A stretch of 64,000 bases of DNA from Sporolactobacillus pectinivorans (GTDB taxonomy: Bacteria; Bacillota; Bacilli; Bacillales; Sporolactobacillaceae). The notes beneath the pieces were generated by a model. It searched no databases, had not been told where the DNA came from, and worked only from the letters and a program-made list of their open reading frames with translations. The DNA lies in NCBI RefSeq assembly GCF_002802965.1, contig NZ_NXGA01000001.1:3100366-3164365 (forward strand). The letters are read 5' to 3'. Position 1 is the stretch's first letter. Every line of letters begins with the position of its first letter. Shown one piece after another: positions 7,597 through 15,512 of the stretch. Both the position numbers and the translations under genes were made by a program.

Positions 7597-9390
7597 TCAG
7601 GTTGGATTGTCCAAATATTTCTTAACGGTCTCAGCGATTTTCTGTGGCAATCCTGCTTCTCTCAGCATTTCACTGCTCGCTTCCCTGATTTTTTTAATTG
7701 AACCAAAGTTTCTGAGCAGCGCCTGCTTTCTCTGCGCGCCAATGCCTGGTATATCGTCGAGAACCGAGTGAAGCATTTCCTTCTGGTGTACCTGTCTGTG
7801 AAAAGTAATGGCAAAGCGGTGCACCTCATCCTGTATCCGCTGCAGCAGATAAAAAGCCTGGCTGTTTCTCGCCAACGGAACAAATGACGGCGGATCTCCG
7901 GCCACCAGCTGGGCCGTCCGATGCTTATCATCTTTCGCCAGACCGCAGACCGGAATATAAAGTCCGAATTCATTTTCCAGAACATCAATGGCGGCGGACA
8001 ACTGACCCTTGCCACCGTCGATCAGAATCAGATCGGGCAGGACGGCTCCTTCCTTAAGCAGTCTGGAGTAACGTCTGCGAACCACTTCCTTCATCGTCGC
8101 ATAGTCATCCGGCCCACTTACTGTTTTCACCCGGTATTTGCGATAGTCGCTTTTCTTCGGACGCCCGTCTTCAAACACCACCATCGCCGATACAGGATCC
8201 GCGCCCTGAATATTTGAGTTATCGAATGTCTCGATTCGGCGCGGTGCGAGCATATCCAGAGCTTCTCCCAGCTGTTCCACGGCGCCTACCGTTCGTTTCT
8301 CGTCCCGTTCAATCAATGCGAACTTTTCCTTGAGCGCAATCTGCCCGTTTTTGATCGCCATATTGACGAGATCTTTTTTCCGGCCACGCTGCGGCTGGAG
8401 GACCGAGATGCCAAGCATCTGTTCGATAAGCTGCTGATCGACATGATCCGGAATTAGAACTTCCTTTGGTTTAATATGATTCTGGTGTGAATAGAACTGT
8501 CCGATAAATGTCAGAAAATCTTCTTCCGGTTCCTGATAGAACGGGAACATGGAAGCCGCCCGCTCGATCAGTTTTCCCTGGCGCATGAAGAAAACCTGAA
8601 CACACATCCATCCCTTGTCAAAGGCATAGCCGAAAACATCGCGATCATCCAGATCATTGAAGACGATTTTCTGCTTCTCCATAACCGTTTCAATGTGCTG
8701 GATCTGGTCACGGAACTCTTTTGCCTTCTCGAAATGGAGCTGTTCCGCTTCATTCAGCATTTTTTCCTTCAGAATCTTTTTGACATCCTGATAGCCACCG
8801 TTCAGAAAATGGGTGATATCCTCTGCCATGTTCTGATAGGTCTCGGCTGGAATGTCGTTGACACAGGGGGCCAGACACTGGCCGATATGATAATAAAGGC
8901 AGACACGATTAGGCAGCGTGTGGCATTTACGCAGCGGATAAAGCCGATCAAGCAGCCGTTTTGTTTCATTCGCCGCCGTCACGTTCGGATACGGTCCAAA
9001 ATATTTGCCGCTCCTTCGATTAACTTTCCGTGTGATGATCAGCCGCGGATACTTTTCTGAAGTAAGTTTGATATAGGGATAACTTTTGTCATCCTTCAGC
9101 ATGATGTTATATCTTGGTTCATACTTTTTAATCAGATTGATTTCAAGAAGCAGCGATTCGATTTCTGATGAAACAACGATATATTCAAAATCGGCTATAT
9201 CCGCAACAAGGCGCTGCGTCTTCGCATCGTGGGATCCGCTGAAATATGAATGAACGCGGTTGAACAGATTTTTTGCTTTGCCGACATAAATAATCTGCCC
9301 TTGGCTGTTCTTCATTTGATAACAACCCGGCTGTTTCGGGAGTAAACTAAGTTTTTCTCTAATTTTCTGACTCACCATATTTTTACTCAT
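7597..9390 (-). CDS. uvrC: UvrABC system protein C
   Basis: The 597-residue nuclease subunit of nucleotide excision repair, which cuts on both sides of a lesion after UvrA and UvrB load. The GIY-YIG domain is at the N-terminus (GCYQMKN...IYVGKA, about residues 20-100), a UVR motif binds UvrB near 205-240, the RNase H-like domain ([11 protein letters not shown]) covers about 370-530, and helix-hairpin-helix repeats lie at the end ([20 protein letters not shown]). The length is normal. A start at 9378 is also possible because AGAGG abuts the ATG at 9390. It sits between trxA and lysC as in Bacillus subtilis. Confidence 0.97.
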   Translation of the reverse strand: MSKNMVSQKIREKLSLLPKQPGCYQMKNSQGQIIYVGKAKNLFNRVHSYFSGSHDAKTQRLVADIADFEYIVVSSEIESLLLEINLIKKYEPRYNIMLKDDKSYPYIKLTSEKYPRLIITRKVNRRSGKYFGPYPNVTAANETKRLLDRLYPLRKCHTLPNRVCLYYHIGQCLAPCVNDIPAETYQNMAEDITHFLNGGYQDVKKILKEKMLNEAEQLHFEKAKEFRDQIQHIETVMEKQKIVFNDLDDRDVFGYAFDKGWMCVQVFFMRQGKLIERAASMFPFYQEPEEDFLTFIGQFYSHQNHIKPKEVLIPDHVDQQLIEQMLGISVLQPQRGRKKDLVNMAIKNGQIALKEKFALIERDEKRTVGAVEQLGEALDMLAPRRIETFDNSNIQGADPVSAMVVFEDGRPKKSDYRKYRVKTVSGPDDYATMKEVVRRRYSRLLKEGAVLPDLILIDGGKGQLSAAIDVLENEFGLYIPVCGLAKDDKHRTAQLVAGDPPSFVPLARNSQAFYLLQRIQDEVHRFAITFHRQVHQKEMLHSVLDDIPGIGAQRKQALLRNFGSIKKIREASSEMLREAGLPQKIAETVKKYLDNPT

Positions 9391-9510
9391 CCTCTAATAA
9401 AAAATCAGGCTTGCCGCGACTGCGAACAAACTATCTCTTTTTATTATTATAAAGATTTTAGGAACATTCAACTGCTAAGATTGAAAAGAAATCTGATCGC
9501 AGCATCTGCA

Positions 9511-9630
9511 AGTTCCGATATATTCTTCTGAGTTCCGATAAATTGGCGTGAGTTCCGATATATTCCTCTGAGTTCTGATAAATTGGCGTGAGTTCCGATA
9601 TATTCTTCTGAGTTCTGATACGCTCCTGTG
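9511..9630. repeat. Six-unit 20-bp tandem repeat
   Basis: Six back-to-back 20-base units each begin with AGTTC(C/T)GATA. The second halves alternate between TATTC(T/C)TCTG and AATTGGCGTG (units 1-5), with a diverged last unit. It is effectively a 40-bp compound repeat copied two and a half times. It fills the gap between uvrC and trxA. Short open frames across it encode repetitive peptides on the minus strand but lack ribosome binding sites. Confidence 0.9.
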
Positions 9631-9672
9631 TCGCTTCCATTTCCGATCATTTAAACAAACGGTAAGAAAAAA

Positions 9673-9695
9673 GGGACTGCCAAAAAGGCAGCCCC
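9673..9695 (-). terminator. Rho-independent terminator of trxA
   Basis: GGGGCTGCC pairs with GGCAGTCCC (one G-T pair) across a 5-base loop on the minus strand and is followed by TTTTTTCTT. It lies 35 bases past the trxA stop. Confidence 0.85.
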
Positions 9696-9729
9696 TCCGG
9701 GTAAAGATTTTTAACTAGGAACAACCGGA

Positions 9730-10047
9730 TCAGCCGACGTGCTCTTTGATCCGGTCTACCAGAGCTTCTTTCGGTGTGAAGCCAACGATCTTATCAACAA
9801 CTTCGCCGTCTTTGAACAGAAACATCGTCGGAATGCTCATGACACCGTATTTGCTGGCTGTCGCCTGATTTTCATCAACGTCCAGCTTAACAATTTTAAG
9901 ATTATCTGCTAATTCTGAATCCACTTCTTCGAGAACAGGAGCCATCATTTTGCATGGCCCGCACCATGTCGCCCAAAAGTCGGTGAGAACAAGTCCCTTT
10001 GATGTTTCATCCGCAAAATTTGTATCGTTTACCTGATTGATTGCCAT
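9730..10047 (-). CDS. trxA: Thioredoxin
   Basis: A 105-residue cytoplasmic thioredoxin with the classical active site WCGPC at residues 28-32, which reduces disulfides in target proteins and is recharged by thioredoxin reductase. The cis-proline is in the SIPT segment. The start is preceded by GAGGAGG. It has its own extended -10 promoter and its own terminator, so it is probably monocistronic. It may also supply electrons to the cysteine-type glutathione peroxidase at about 21 kb, which is an inference. Confidence 0.97.
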   Translation of the reverse strand: MAINQVNDTNFADETSKGLVLTDFWATWCGPCKMMAPVLEEVDSELADNLKIVKLDVDENQATASKYGVMSIPTMFLFKDGEVVDKIVGFTPKEALVDRIKEHVG

Positions 10048-10092
10048 TGTGTATAAACCTCCTCAATTGATTCATTATGCTTCATGTCACAA

Positions 10093-10101
10093 AGTATAGC
10101 A
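10093..10101 (-). promoter_or_regulatory. Extended -10 promoter of trxA
   Basis: The minus strand reads TGCTATACT here, a TGn-extended -10 element, 45 bases before the trxA start. The -35 region 17 bases upstream (TGGATT) is weak, consistent with reliance on the extended element. Confidence 0.55.
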
Positions 10102-10144
10102 TCTCCAGTTCAGATAATCCATTAACCTGCTTACGAACATCTTT

Positions 10145-12499
10145 TCACTTAAAGTCGACAACCGTGACACCGCTGCCGCCTTCACCCTGGCTGCCAAGCC
10201 GCGAACTTTTCACACGCGGATGGCGCTCAATTAGTTTGGAAACCCCGTTCCGCAGTGCACCGGTTCCTTTACCATGAATGATTGAGACCCGTGGAAAGCC
10301 GGCGAGCATCGCTTCATCAAGATATTTTTCAACCTTGAGCATGGCGTCCTCATAGCGTTCACCACGCAGATCGAGTTCCGGTTTCACCGTCACTCCAGAC
10401 GTGCGAACATTGACGACAGGACGCACTTTTTTCTCCTCTCTCACTTTCTTCAGGTCATTTTCGGCAACATTCATTTTCAGAATGCCTGCCTGAACCAGAT
10501 ATTCATGATTACTGATCTTCTCAACGATATAGCCTTCCTGGCCAAAACTGATCATTTTAACATGGTCGCCAACTGCGAATCCTGCGAGTTCGTGTTTTAC
10601 CGGGGCCGCCGGCGCAGCCTGCCTGTCCGGCTGATCCAATGCATCCAGCGCATGTGAAAGTTTGGTTTTTGCATCAATCAGCTGATGTTCCTTAACCTGA
10701 CCGCGATTTTTGTAACTGCGCAGTTCATCAATAATTTCTTCTGCTTCCCGCCGGGCCTCTTTAACCGCGCGCTCCGCTTTTTCTTTCGCCTGTTTGAGAA
10801 TTAGTTCCTTATTGCGCTCCAGATCGTTCAGTTTCTTTGTAAGAGCAGCTTCCTTTTCCTCAGCATCAAGTTTCAGCCTACGAGCGTTCTCTTCCTCAAC
10901 CTCCGCAGCCTTACGGTTTTTTTCGAGTGAAGCAATCATTTTATCAATCTGATTTGTTTCACGGCTGATCTGAAGCCTTGCTCCATCAATGATATCAGTG
11001 GGGAGACCTAACTTTTTCGAAATTTCAAATGCGTTGCTTCGTCCCGGCACGCCGAGCAACAGCCGATATGTCGGGCTGAGTGTTTCCACATCGAATTCAA
11101 CGCTGGCATTCATCACGCCGTTCCGCTCGTACGCATACGCCTTCAGTTCACTGTAGTGTGTCGTACAGATAATTGTCGCCCCACAGCCATATACAGCGTC
11201 CAGAATGGCAATCGACAGTGCTGCGCCTTCCTGAGGGTCGGTGCCGGCTCCCAGTTCGTCAAACAGCACAAGGCTCTGAAAATCGACTTCTTTGAGGATG
11301 CCGATGATGTTGGTCATGTGTGACGAAAAGGTACTGAGACTTTGCTCAATTGATTGTTCATCCCCGATATCGGCAAAAATCTTTTTAAAAACACTGACTT
11401 CGGATTCCTCTTCTGCAGGAATTTGCAGACCGGACTGAGCCATTAACGTAATCAGACCCGTCGTCTTCAGTGAAACCGTCTTGCCGCCGGTATTCGGACC
11501 GGTAATGATCAGCGCATGGGTATGTTCATCAAAAATGACATCAATCGGTACAACCCGCTCAAGGCTGATTAGCGGATGGCGCGCTTTTTTGAGCCGAATA
11601 ATCCCCTGATCATTTAACTTTGGCCTGGAAGCTTTCATTTGGTGTCCGTAAGATGCCTTGGCAAAAATAAAATCGAGCTGTGCCAGTCCTTCGACCGATT
11701 CAAGAAGCTCGTCAGCATATTCGGCGGTTTCTTGAGACAGAACACGCAGAATCCGTTCAACTTCATGCCGCTCTTTGGCCCGGGCTTCACTCAACTGGTT
11801 ATTCAGGTCGACAATCGCCTGCGGTTCAATGAACAGCGTCGCACCGGATGCCGACTGATCGTGCACAATCCCCCCGAAAGATGTGCGGTATTCCTGTTTT
11901 ACCGGGATAACCTGTCTGTCGTTGCGGATCGTGATGATCGCTTCCGACAGCATCTTCCCGTTTGAATGAACAATGTTTTCCAATTTCTGTTTCACCCGGC
12001 TGTCAAATGTGCGGATCTGTCCGCGGATGTGCCGCAAGGCAGTGCTCGCCGAATCCATCACACCGCCCTGATCGTCGACTGCACTGCGGATTTTCCGTTC
12101 CAGGCCGCCGGGAACCTCCATTCCTTCCACAAGACCGGCCAGGATCGGCAGCTCAAGTTCCTCATCTTCCGCCAAATCAAGAATAAACGACTTGATCAGC
12201 CGTACACCGCGTATCGTATCGGCAATATCAATCAGTTCCTTCGCCTGGAGGATGCTGCCGATTTTTGATCGTTTCAGGCCGGGCCTGACATCCGTGATGC
12301 CGCCGAAGGGCACTGATCCCTTCAATCGAAGTACCGTTGCTCCTTCATCTGTTTCTTCCTGCAGCTTTCTGACTTCTTCCAGATCGCCGGATGGCTGCAG
12401 CTGTCCGATCCGGCTTTTACCAAGCGATGACGCAGTGTAATCCATTAGCTGCTGCTTGATCTTTTTATATTCCAATGCTTTTAAAGCATGTTCGTTCAA
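10145..12499 (-). CDS. mutS2: MutS2 endonuclease / ribosome quality control ATPase
   Basis: A protein of about 784 residues of the MutS2 family. Walker A GPNTGGKT is near residue 330, Walker B LVLFDELGAGTDP near 405, a long coiled coil covers about 510-620, and a C-terminal Smr domain (LDLRGERYEDA...IIHGKGTGAL) occupies the last 80 residues. Family members suppress recombination, and Bacillus MutS2 is reported to split collided ribosomes using its Smr domain. I chose the TTG at 12499 because GAGGGAG lies 8 bases upstream; ATGs at 12517 and 12508 lack a properly spaced site. It lies between polX and trxA; the B. subtilis lcfA/etf genes normally found here are absent. Confidence 0.95.
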   Translation of the reverse strand: MNEHALKALEYKKIKQQLMDYTASSLGKSRIGQLQPSGDLEEVRKLQEETDEGATVLRLKGSVPFGGITDVRPGLKRSKIGSILQAKELIDIADTIRGVRLIKSFILDLAEDEELELPILAGLVEGMEVPGGLERKIRSAVDDQGGVMDSASTALRHIRGQIRTFDSRVKQKLENIVHSNGKMLSEAIITIRNDRQVIPVKQEYRTSFGGIVHDQSASGATLFIEPQAIVDLNNQLSEARAKERHEVERILRVLSQETAEYADELLESVEGLAQLDFIFAKASYGHQMKASRPKLNDQGIIRLKKARHPLISLERVVPIDVIFDEHTHALIITGPNTGGKTVSLKTTGLITLMAQSGLQIPAEEESEVSVFKKIFADIGDEQSIEQSLSTFSSHMTNIIGILKEVDFQSLVLFDELGAGTDPQEGAALSIAILDAVYGCGATIICTTHYSELKAYAYERNGVMNASVEFDVETLSPTYRLLLGVPGRSNAFEISKKLGLPTDIIDGARLQISRETNQIDKMIASLEKNRKAAEVEEENARRLKLDAEEKEAALTKKLNDLERNKELILKQAKEKAERAVKEARREAEEIIDELRSYKNRGQVKEHQLIDAKTKLSHALDALDQPDRQAAPAAPVKHELAGFAVGDHVKMISFGQEGYIVEKISNHEYLVQAGILKMNVAENDLKKVREEKKVRPVVNVRTSGVTVKPELDLRGERYEDAMLKVEKYLDEAMLAGFPRVSIIHGKGTGALRNGVSKLIERHPRVKSSRLGSQGEGGSGVTVVDFK

Positions 12500-12627
12500 A
12501 AGGTACATCTCCCTCATTGAGAATAAGCGCCGGATTAAACCGGTTTCTTTTCTTTATAAGGAAAACTTGGGCGAAACCAACCCTGGGCAGGCTGAGCCTT
12601 AGTTGACCTCACTAAATCCACTAAATT

Positions 12628-14343
12628 TTATATTTTCTTACAGTGTAAAAAAGCGGCAAACTGTTCCGCAGTCATTGTATTCAGCACAGTTCCCGGACGG
12701 ATCCAGCCGCGCACTGCCGTTTGCACGCCAAGCGCCATGTCCTCAATCATTTTCTTGGAGTGGCTGTCAGTATCAATGGCGATTCTGACCCCGGCCTCCT
12801 GGGCCTTGCAAACCCATTCAGAGGAAAGGTCAAGACGATTGCGATTGCTGTTCAGCTCAAGCGCCGTTCCAGTTTCTTTGGCCAGCCGGATCAGGCCCTC
12901 GACGTCTATCGCATAGCTGCTCCGTTTGCCAAGCAGCCGTCCGGTCGGATGGGCGATCAGCCGCACGTAAGGATTTCTGCACGCGTTTTCCAGACGTTTC
13001 ATGATCTGGTTCTTGCTCTGTGAAAAAGAAGAATGGATCGACGCAATAACAAAATCCAGACATTTCAAAATTTCATCCGAATAATCAAGCGAACCGTCCG
13101 GAAGTATGTCCATTTCCACCCCGGAAAAAAGTGTAAAATCCTCATAAAGGGCATTCACGCGCGCCACTTCCTCGAGCTGTTTCAGCAGCCGCTCCTCGGA
13201 AAGACCAGTGGCGACCCTCAGTGACTTTGAGTGGTCGGTCAGGCACGCGTAGGCATATCCTTTCGCCCTCATCGCGTCTGCCATTTCCTGAACCGTATAC
13301 GATCCATCGCTCCAGGTCGAGTGCATGTGCAGGTCGCCCTTAATATCCTCCAGCCGTATCAGCCCCAGCGGACCGGATTCAGCCCTTTCAATTTCACTTG
13401 CACCTTCCCGCACCTCCGGAGGAATCTCACTGAGCCCGAAGTGGTGGTATAGATCGGCCTCGCTCGAAAAAGTCTGGACCGGTTCATTTTCCGATTCGAT
13501 CCCGTATTCACTGATTTTTTCGCCGCGCTCTTTTGCCAGATGGCGAATCAATATGTTGTGCTCTTTAGAACCAGTGAAATGATGCAATGTGGTCACAAAA
13601 GCTTCAGCTGTTGAAAAACGAAAGTCGACAGAAACATGATAGGGGTCATTGAGCACTACCGTCATTTTTGCATCGCCCCGCCCGGTTATTTCATATATGG
13701 GCAGAAGCTCAACAATCTGATTTGCCGTTTGTTCCGGATCGTCTGTCTCGATGACGAAATCCAAGTCTTTCATCTTTTCTTTTGCCCGACGGAGGCTCCC
13801 GGCGCGTGAAAAATGTCTGATATCCTGATCCGAGCGCAGAGCCGCTTCGATTTTTTCAGCCAGACCAACCATGTAAGCAATAGAAAGTTCGCTTGGACGC
13901 TGATTTATTTTTTTAACTGCATCCAATAATTTTTCTTCCGTCTTTTCGCCGAAACCCGGGAGCGCGCGGACCTGCTCCCCTTCGCATGCTTCCCGCAGCG
14001 CCGCCAGATCAGTCACATTCAGTGCCTGGTACAGTTTGCCGATTTTCTTCCCGCCAAGCCCGGGGATTTTCACAAGCTCAAGCAAATCGGGTGGAATCTC
14101 TTTCTGCAGATCGCGCAGCACAGCAGATTCGCCGGTCAACATCAAATCTTTGATAACATCCGCCGTTCCGCGGCCGATGCCTTTAATTTTACTGAAGTCG
14201 TCAATGCCTGCCACCGAACGCTGATCCGTTTCCAACGCCTGTCCGGCGCGGCGGTACGCGGCAATTTTAAAGGGATTGTCACCGCGGATTTCCAAATAAA
14301 GGGCAATCCGGTCCAATTGGTCAATAATCTGTTTTTTATTCAC
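12628..14343 (-). CDS. polX: DNA polymerase/3'-5' exonuclease PolX
   Basis: A 571-residue family X polymerase. Helix-hairpin-helix motifs (KIKGIGRGTADVI near residue 50, KIPGLGGKKIG near 95) precede the nucleotidyltransferase core (AGSLRRAKEKMKDLDFVIET, with the metal-binding aspartates near 195). A C-terminal PHP domain (DLHMHSTWSDGS near 335) provides 3'-5' exonuclease activity. The Bacillus PolX is a base excision repair gap-filling enzyme. The length equals the Bacillus protein (about 570). It follows cvpA, 52 bases downstream, as in B. subtilis, so the two are probably cotranscribed. Confidence 0.96.
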   Translation of the reverse strand: MNKKQIIDQLDRIALYLEIRGDNPFKIAAYRRAGQALETDQRSVAGIDDFSKIKGIGRGTADVIKDLMLTGESAVLRDLQKEIPPDLLELVKIPGLGGKKIGKLYQALNVTDLAALREACEGEQVRALPGFGEKTEEKLLDAVKKINQRPSELSIAYMVGLAEKIEAALRSDQDIRHFSRAGSLRRAKEKMKDLDFVIETDDPEQTANQIVELLPIYEITGRGDAKMTVVLNDPYHVSVDFRFSTAEAFVTTLHHFTGSKEHNILIRHLAKERGEKISEYGIESENEPVQTFSSEADLYHHFGLSEIPPEVREGASEIERAESGPLGLIRLEDIKGDLHMHSTWSDGSYTVQEMADAMRAKGYAYACLTDHSKSLRVATGLSEERLLKQLEEVARVNALYEDFTLFSGVEMDILPDGSLDYSDEILKCLDFVIASIHSSFSQSKNQIMKRLENACRNPYVRLIAHPTGRLLGKRSSYAIDVEGLIRLAKETGTALELNSNRNRLDLSSEWVCKAQEAGVRIAIDTDSHSKKMIEDMALGVQTAVRGWIRPGTVLNTMTAEQFAAFLHCKKI

Positions 14344-14394
14344 TTAGATCACTCTTTTCCAGTTGAAAGGAGAGAGATTTTATCAAAGCAACTG

Positions 14395-14943
14395 TCAGCG
14401 GACGAAAATCAAGGCCATCCACATATTATGCAGCATTTTTGAAAATACCGGCGTACTCCCGATAATCGATTGAGCCAAAGATGAACTGTTAATGGAGGAC
14501 TGAAGCCCGCTGATCGGCGTCAGTGCCCCAACATAGAGCAGAATAAAGATCACCAGATAAAATTCCGCGAAGCCGAACAGCCCGCCTGTCAAATGATTCA
14601 CTGAACGGATCAAAGGCAGCTCCGCGAGAAAATCAAGCATGTGTCCGAAAATCGCCAGCACAATCTTGGTTGCGATAAACAGCATCAGGAAAGCAATTGC
14701 CTGATAATAAGCCGACTGCAGGTTCATATTGCCCAGAAAGCTGAACGTGCCGCTTTGTGCAGCCGATGTCGGGAAGGGCACCCAGAGCTTGACTACCGGA
14801 GTCAGCTGCTTATAGTACATGAACGCTACAATGTAGGCAACGACAAATCCGGCCAGATGGACAAGCTGCAGGACAAGACCCCGCTTAAATCCGATAAAAA
14901 AACCCCAAGCAAGTAAAACTAAAATAATTATATTAAACAGCAT
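14395..14943 (-). CDS. cvpA: CvpA family membrane protein
   Basis: An integral membrane protein of about 182 residues with four hydrophobic segments (about 2-22, 25-45, 80-102, 120-145) and the conserved G-F-x-x-G-x-K-R-G start, typical of the CvpA/YshB family. The family was first linked to colicin V production; in Bacillus its role is not firmly known. I chose the ATG at 14943, which gives the family length; the longer frame up to 15003 adds an unconserved leader. It lies directly before polX, as yshB does in B. subtilis. Confidence 0.85.
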   Translation of the reverse strand: MLFNIIILVLLAWGFFIGFKRGLVLQLVHLAGFVVAYIVAFMYYKQLTPVVKLWVPFPTSAAQSGTFSFLGNMNLQSAYYQAIAFLMLFIATKIVLAIFGHMLDFLAELPLIRSVNHLTGGLFGFAEFYLVIFILLYVGALTPISGLQSSINSSSLAQSIIGSTPVFSKMLHNMWMALIFVR

Positions 14944-15265
14944 CGATTGATCCCATCTTTCTTTAATTGACATAGTTCTTGTGGAACATTCGAAAAGCGT
15001 CACATTAGCTATCCATTCTTAACCTTTGGCGCAGTAATAAATCAAGGGAAAAAGACAAGCTTCAACCCTATGTGATTTTATCATATCAAAAACACTCCAA
15101 ATATAGAAGAGCGAGCAGCTTCTGTGACACTATATTCGTTTTTTCTCAGAAAGATTGGGGTGCCAATCACTTTTTCCTTTTGTTGCCTGATCTCCCGTTC
15201 GCAAAGTTACCAACAGTTTCGTCCAGTTTCGCCTGCTTGACTCAAATTTTTAAGAAAAACCGGGC

Positions 15266-15296
15266 AAGGCTCAGCCTCTGGCGCAGGCTGAGCCTT
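15266..15296. repeat. Perfect 12-bp inverted repeat, partly shared with the polX-mutS2 gap
   Basis: AAGGCTCAGCCT and its exact complement flank a 7-base loop. The right arm continues into a 19-base string, GCAGGCTGAGCCTTAGTTG (15283-15301), found identically at 12587-12605 upstream of mutS2, where the left arm is missing. No T-run follows on either strand, so it is not a normal terminator. Confidence 0.75.
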
Positions 15297-15348
15297 AGTT
15301 GTGACGGCCATGGATGGCCAGCCCGAATATGCCAGAGGACGTACTGCC

Positions 15349-15404
15349 GCAGGATGCGGTGACTCTGACGTTGTGCACAGGACCGTGCATGTTCTTAGTC
15401 TAAG
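15349..15404 (+). repeat. Dispersed intergenic repeat, copy A
   Basis: Shares a core (ACGTTGTGCACAGGA, then TGCA-TGTT and TTAGTC) with copies at 19302-19357 and 38701-38744, which lie in the opposite orientation. The core includes TGTGCACAG, a local palindrome. It lies between conserved genes, as expected for a non-coding repeat family. Confidence 0.75.
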
Positions 15405-15461
15405 ATCCAATGCCTGTCCGGCTACTTATAATCCGCTAAAATTTATATTTTAGCATGAAAA

Positions 15462-15496
15462 GAAACCGGTGCGCCCCCATTGCTCACACCGGTTTC
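15462..15496 (-). terminator. Rho-independent terminator of pheST
   Basis: A perfect 10-bp stem (GAAACCGGTG with CACCGGTTTC), extendable to 12 bp, with a 15-base loop, followed by TTTTC on the minus strand. It lies 17 bases past the pheT stop. Confidence 0.8.
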
Positions 15497-15512
15497 TTCG
15501 ATTTCATTTGTA

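Larger units (their letters stand above)
14944..15459. other. Long noncoding gap where zapA and rnhC are expected
   Basis: About 515 bases without a convincing gene. Bacillus subtilis has rnhC and zapA between pheT and cvpA; neither is present. The gap contains a hairpin (15266-15296), a copy of a dispersed repeat (15349-15404) and an AT-rich tail. Frames of 60-96 codons are open on both strands but lack ribosome binding sites and recognisable products. Confidence 0.7.

Noticed and set aside
9511..9630. Possible CRISPR array
   Set aside because: The 20-base units are back to back and the alternating tails are themselves repeated, so there are no unique spacers, and no cas genes are nearby.
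9458..9650. Two 60-codon frames with repeated IYRN/SEL motifs
   Set aside because: They are translations of the 20-bp tandem repeat in different frames, without ribosome binding sites.
15072..15410. Frames of 96 and 67 codons in the pheT-cvpA gap
   Set aside because: They cross a hairpin and a dispersed repeat, lack ribosome binding sites and show no family resemblance; they do not encode ZapA or RnhC.
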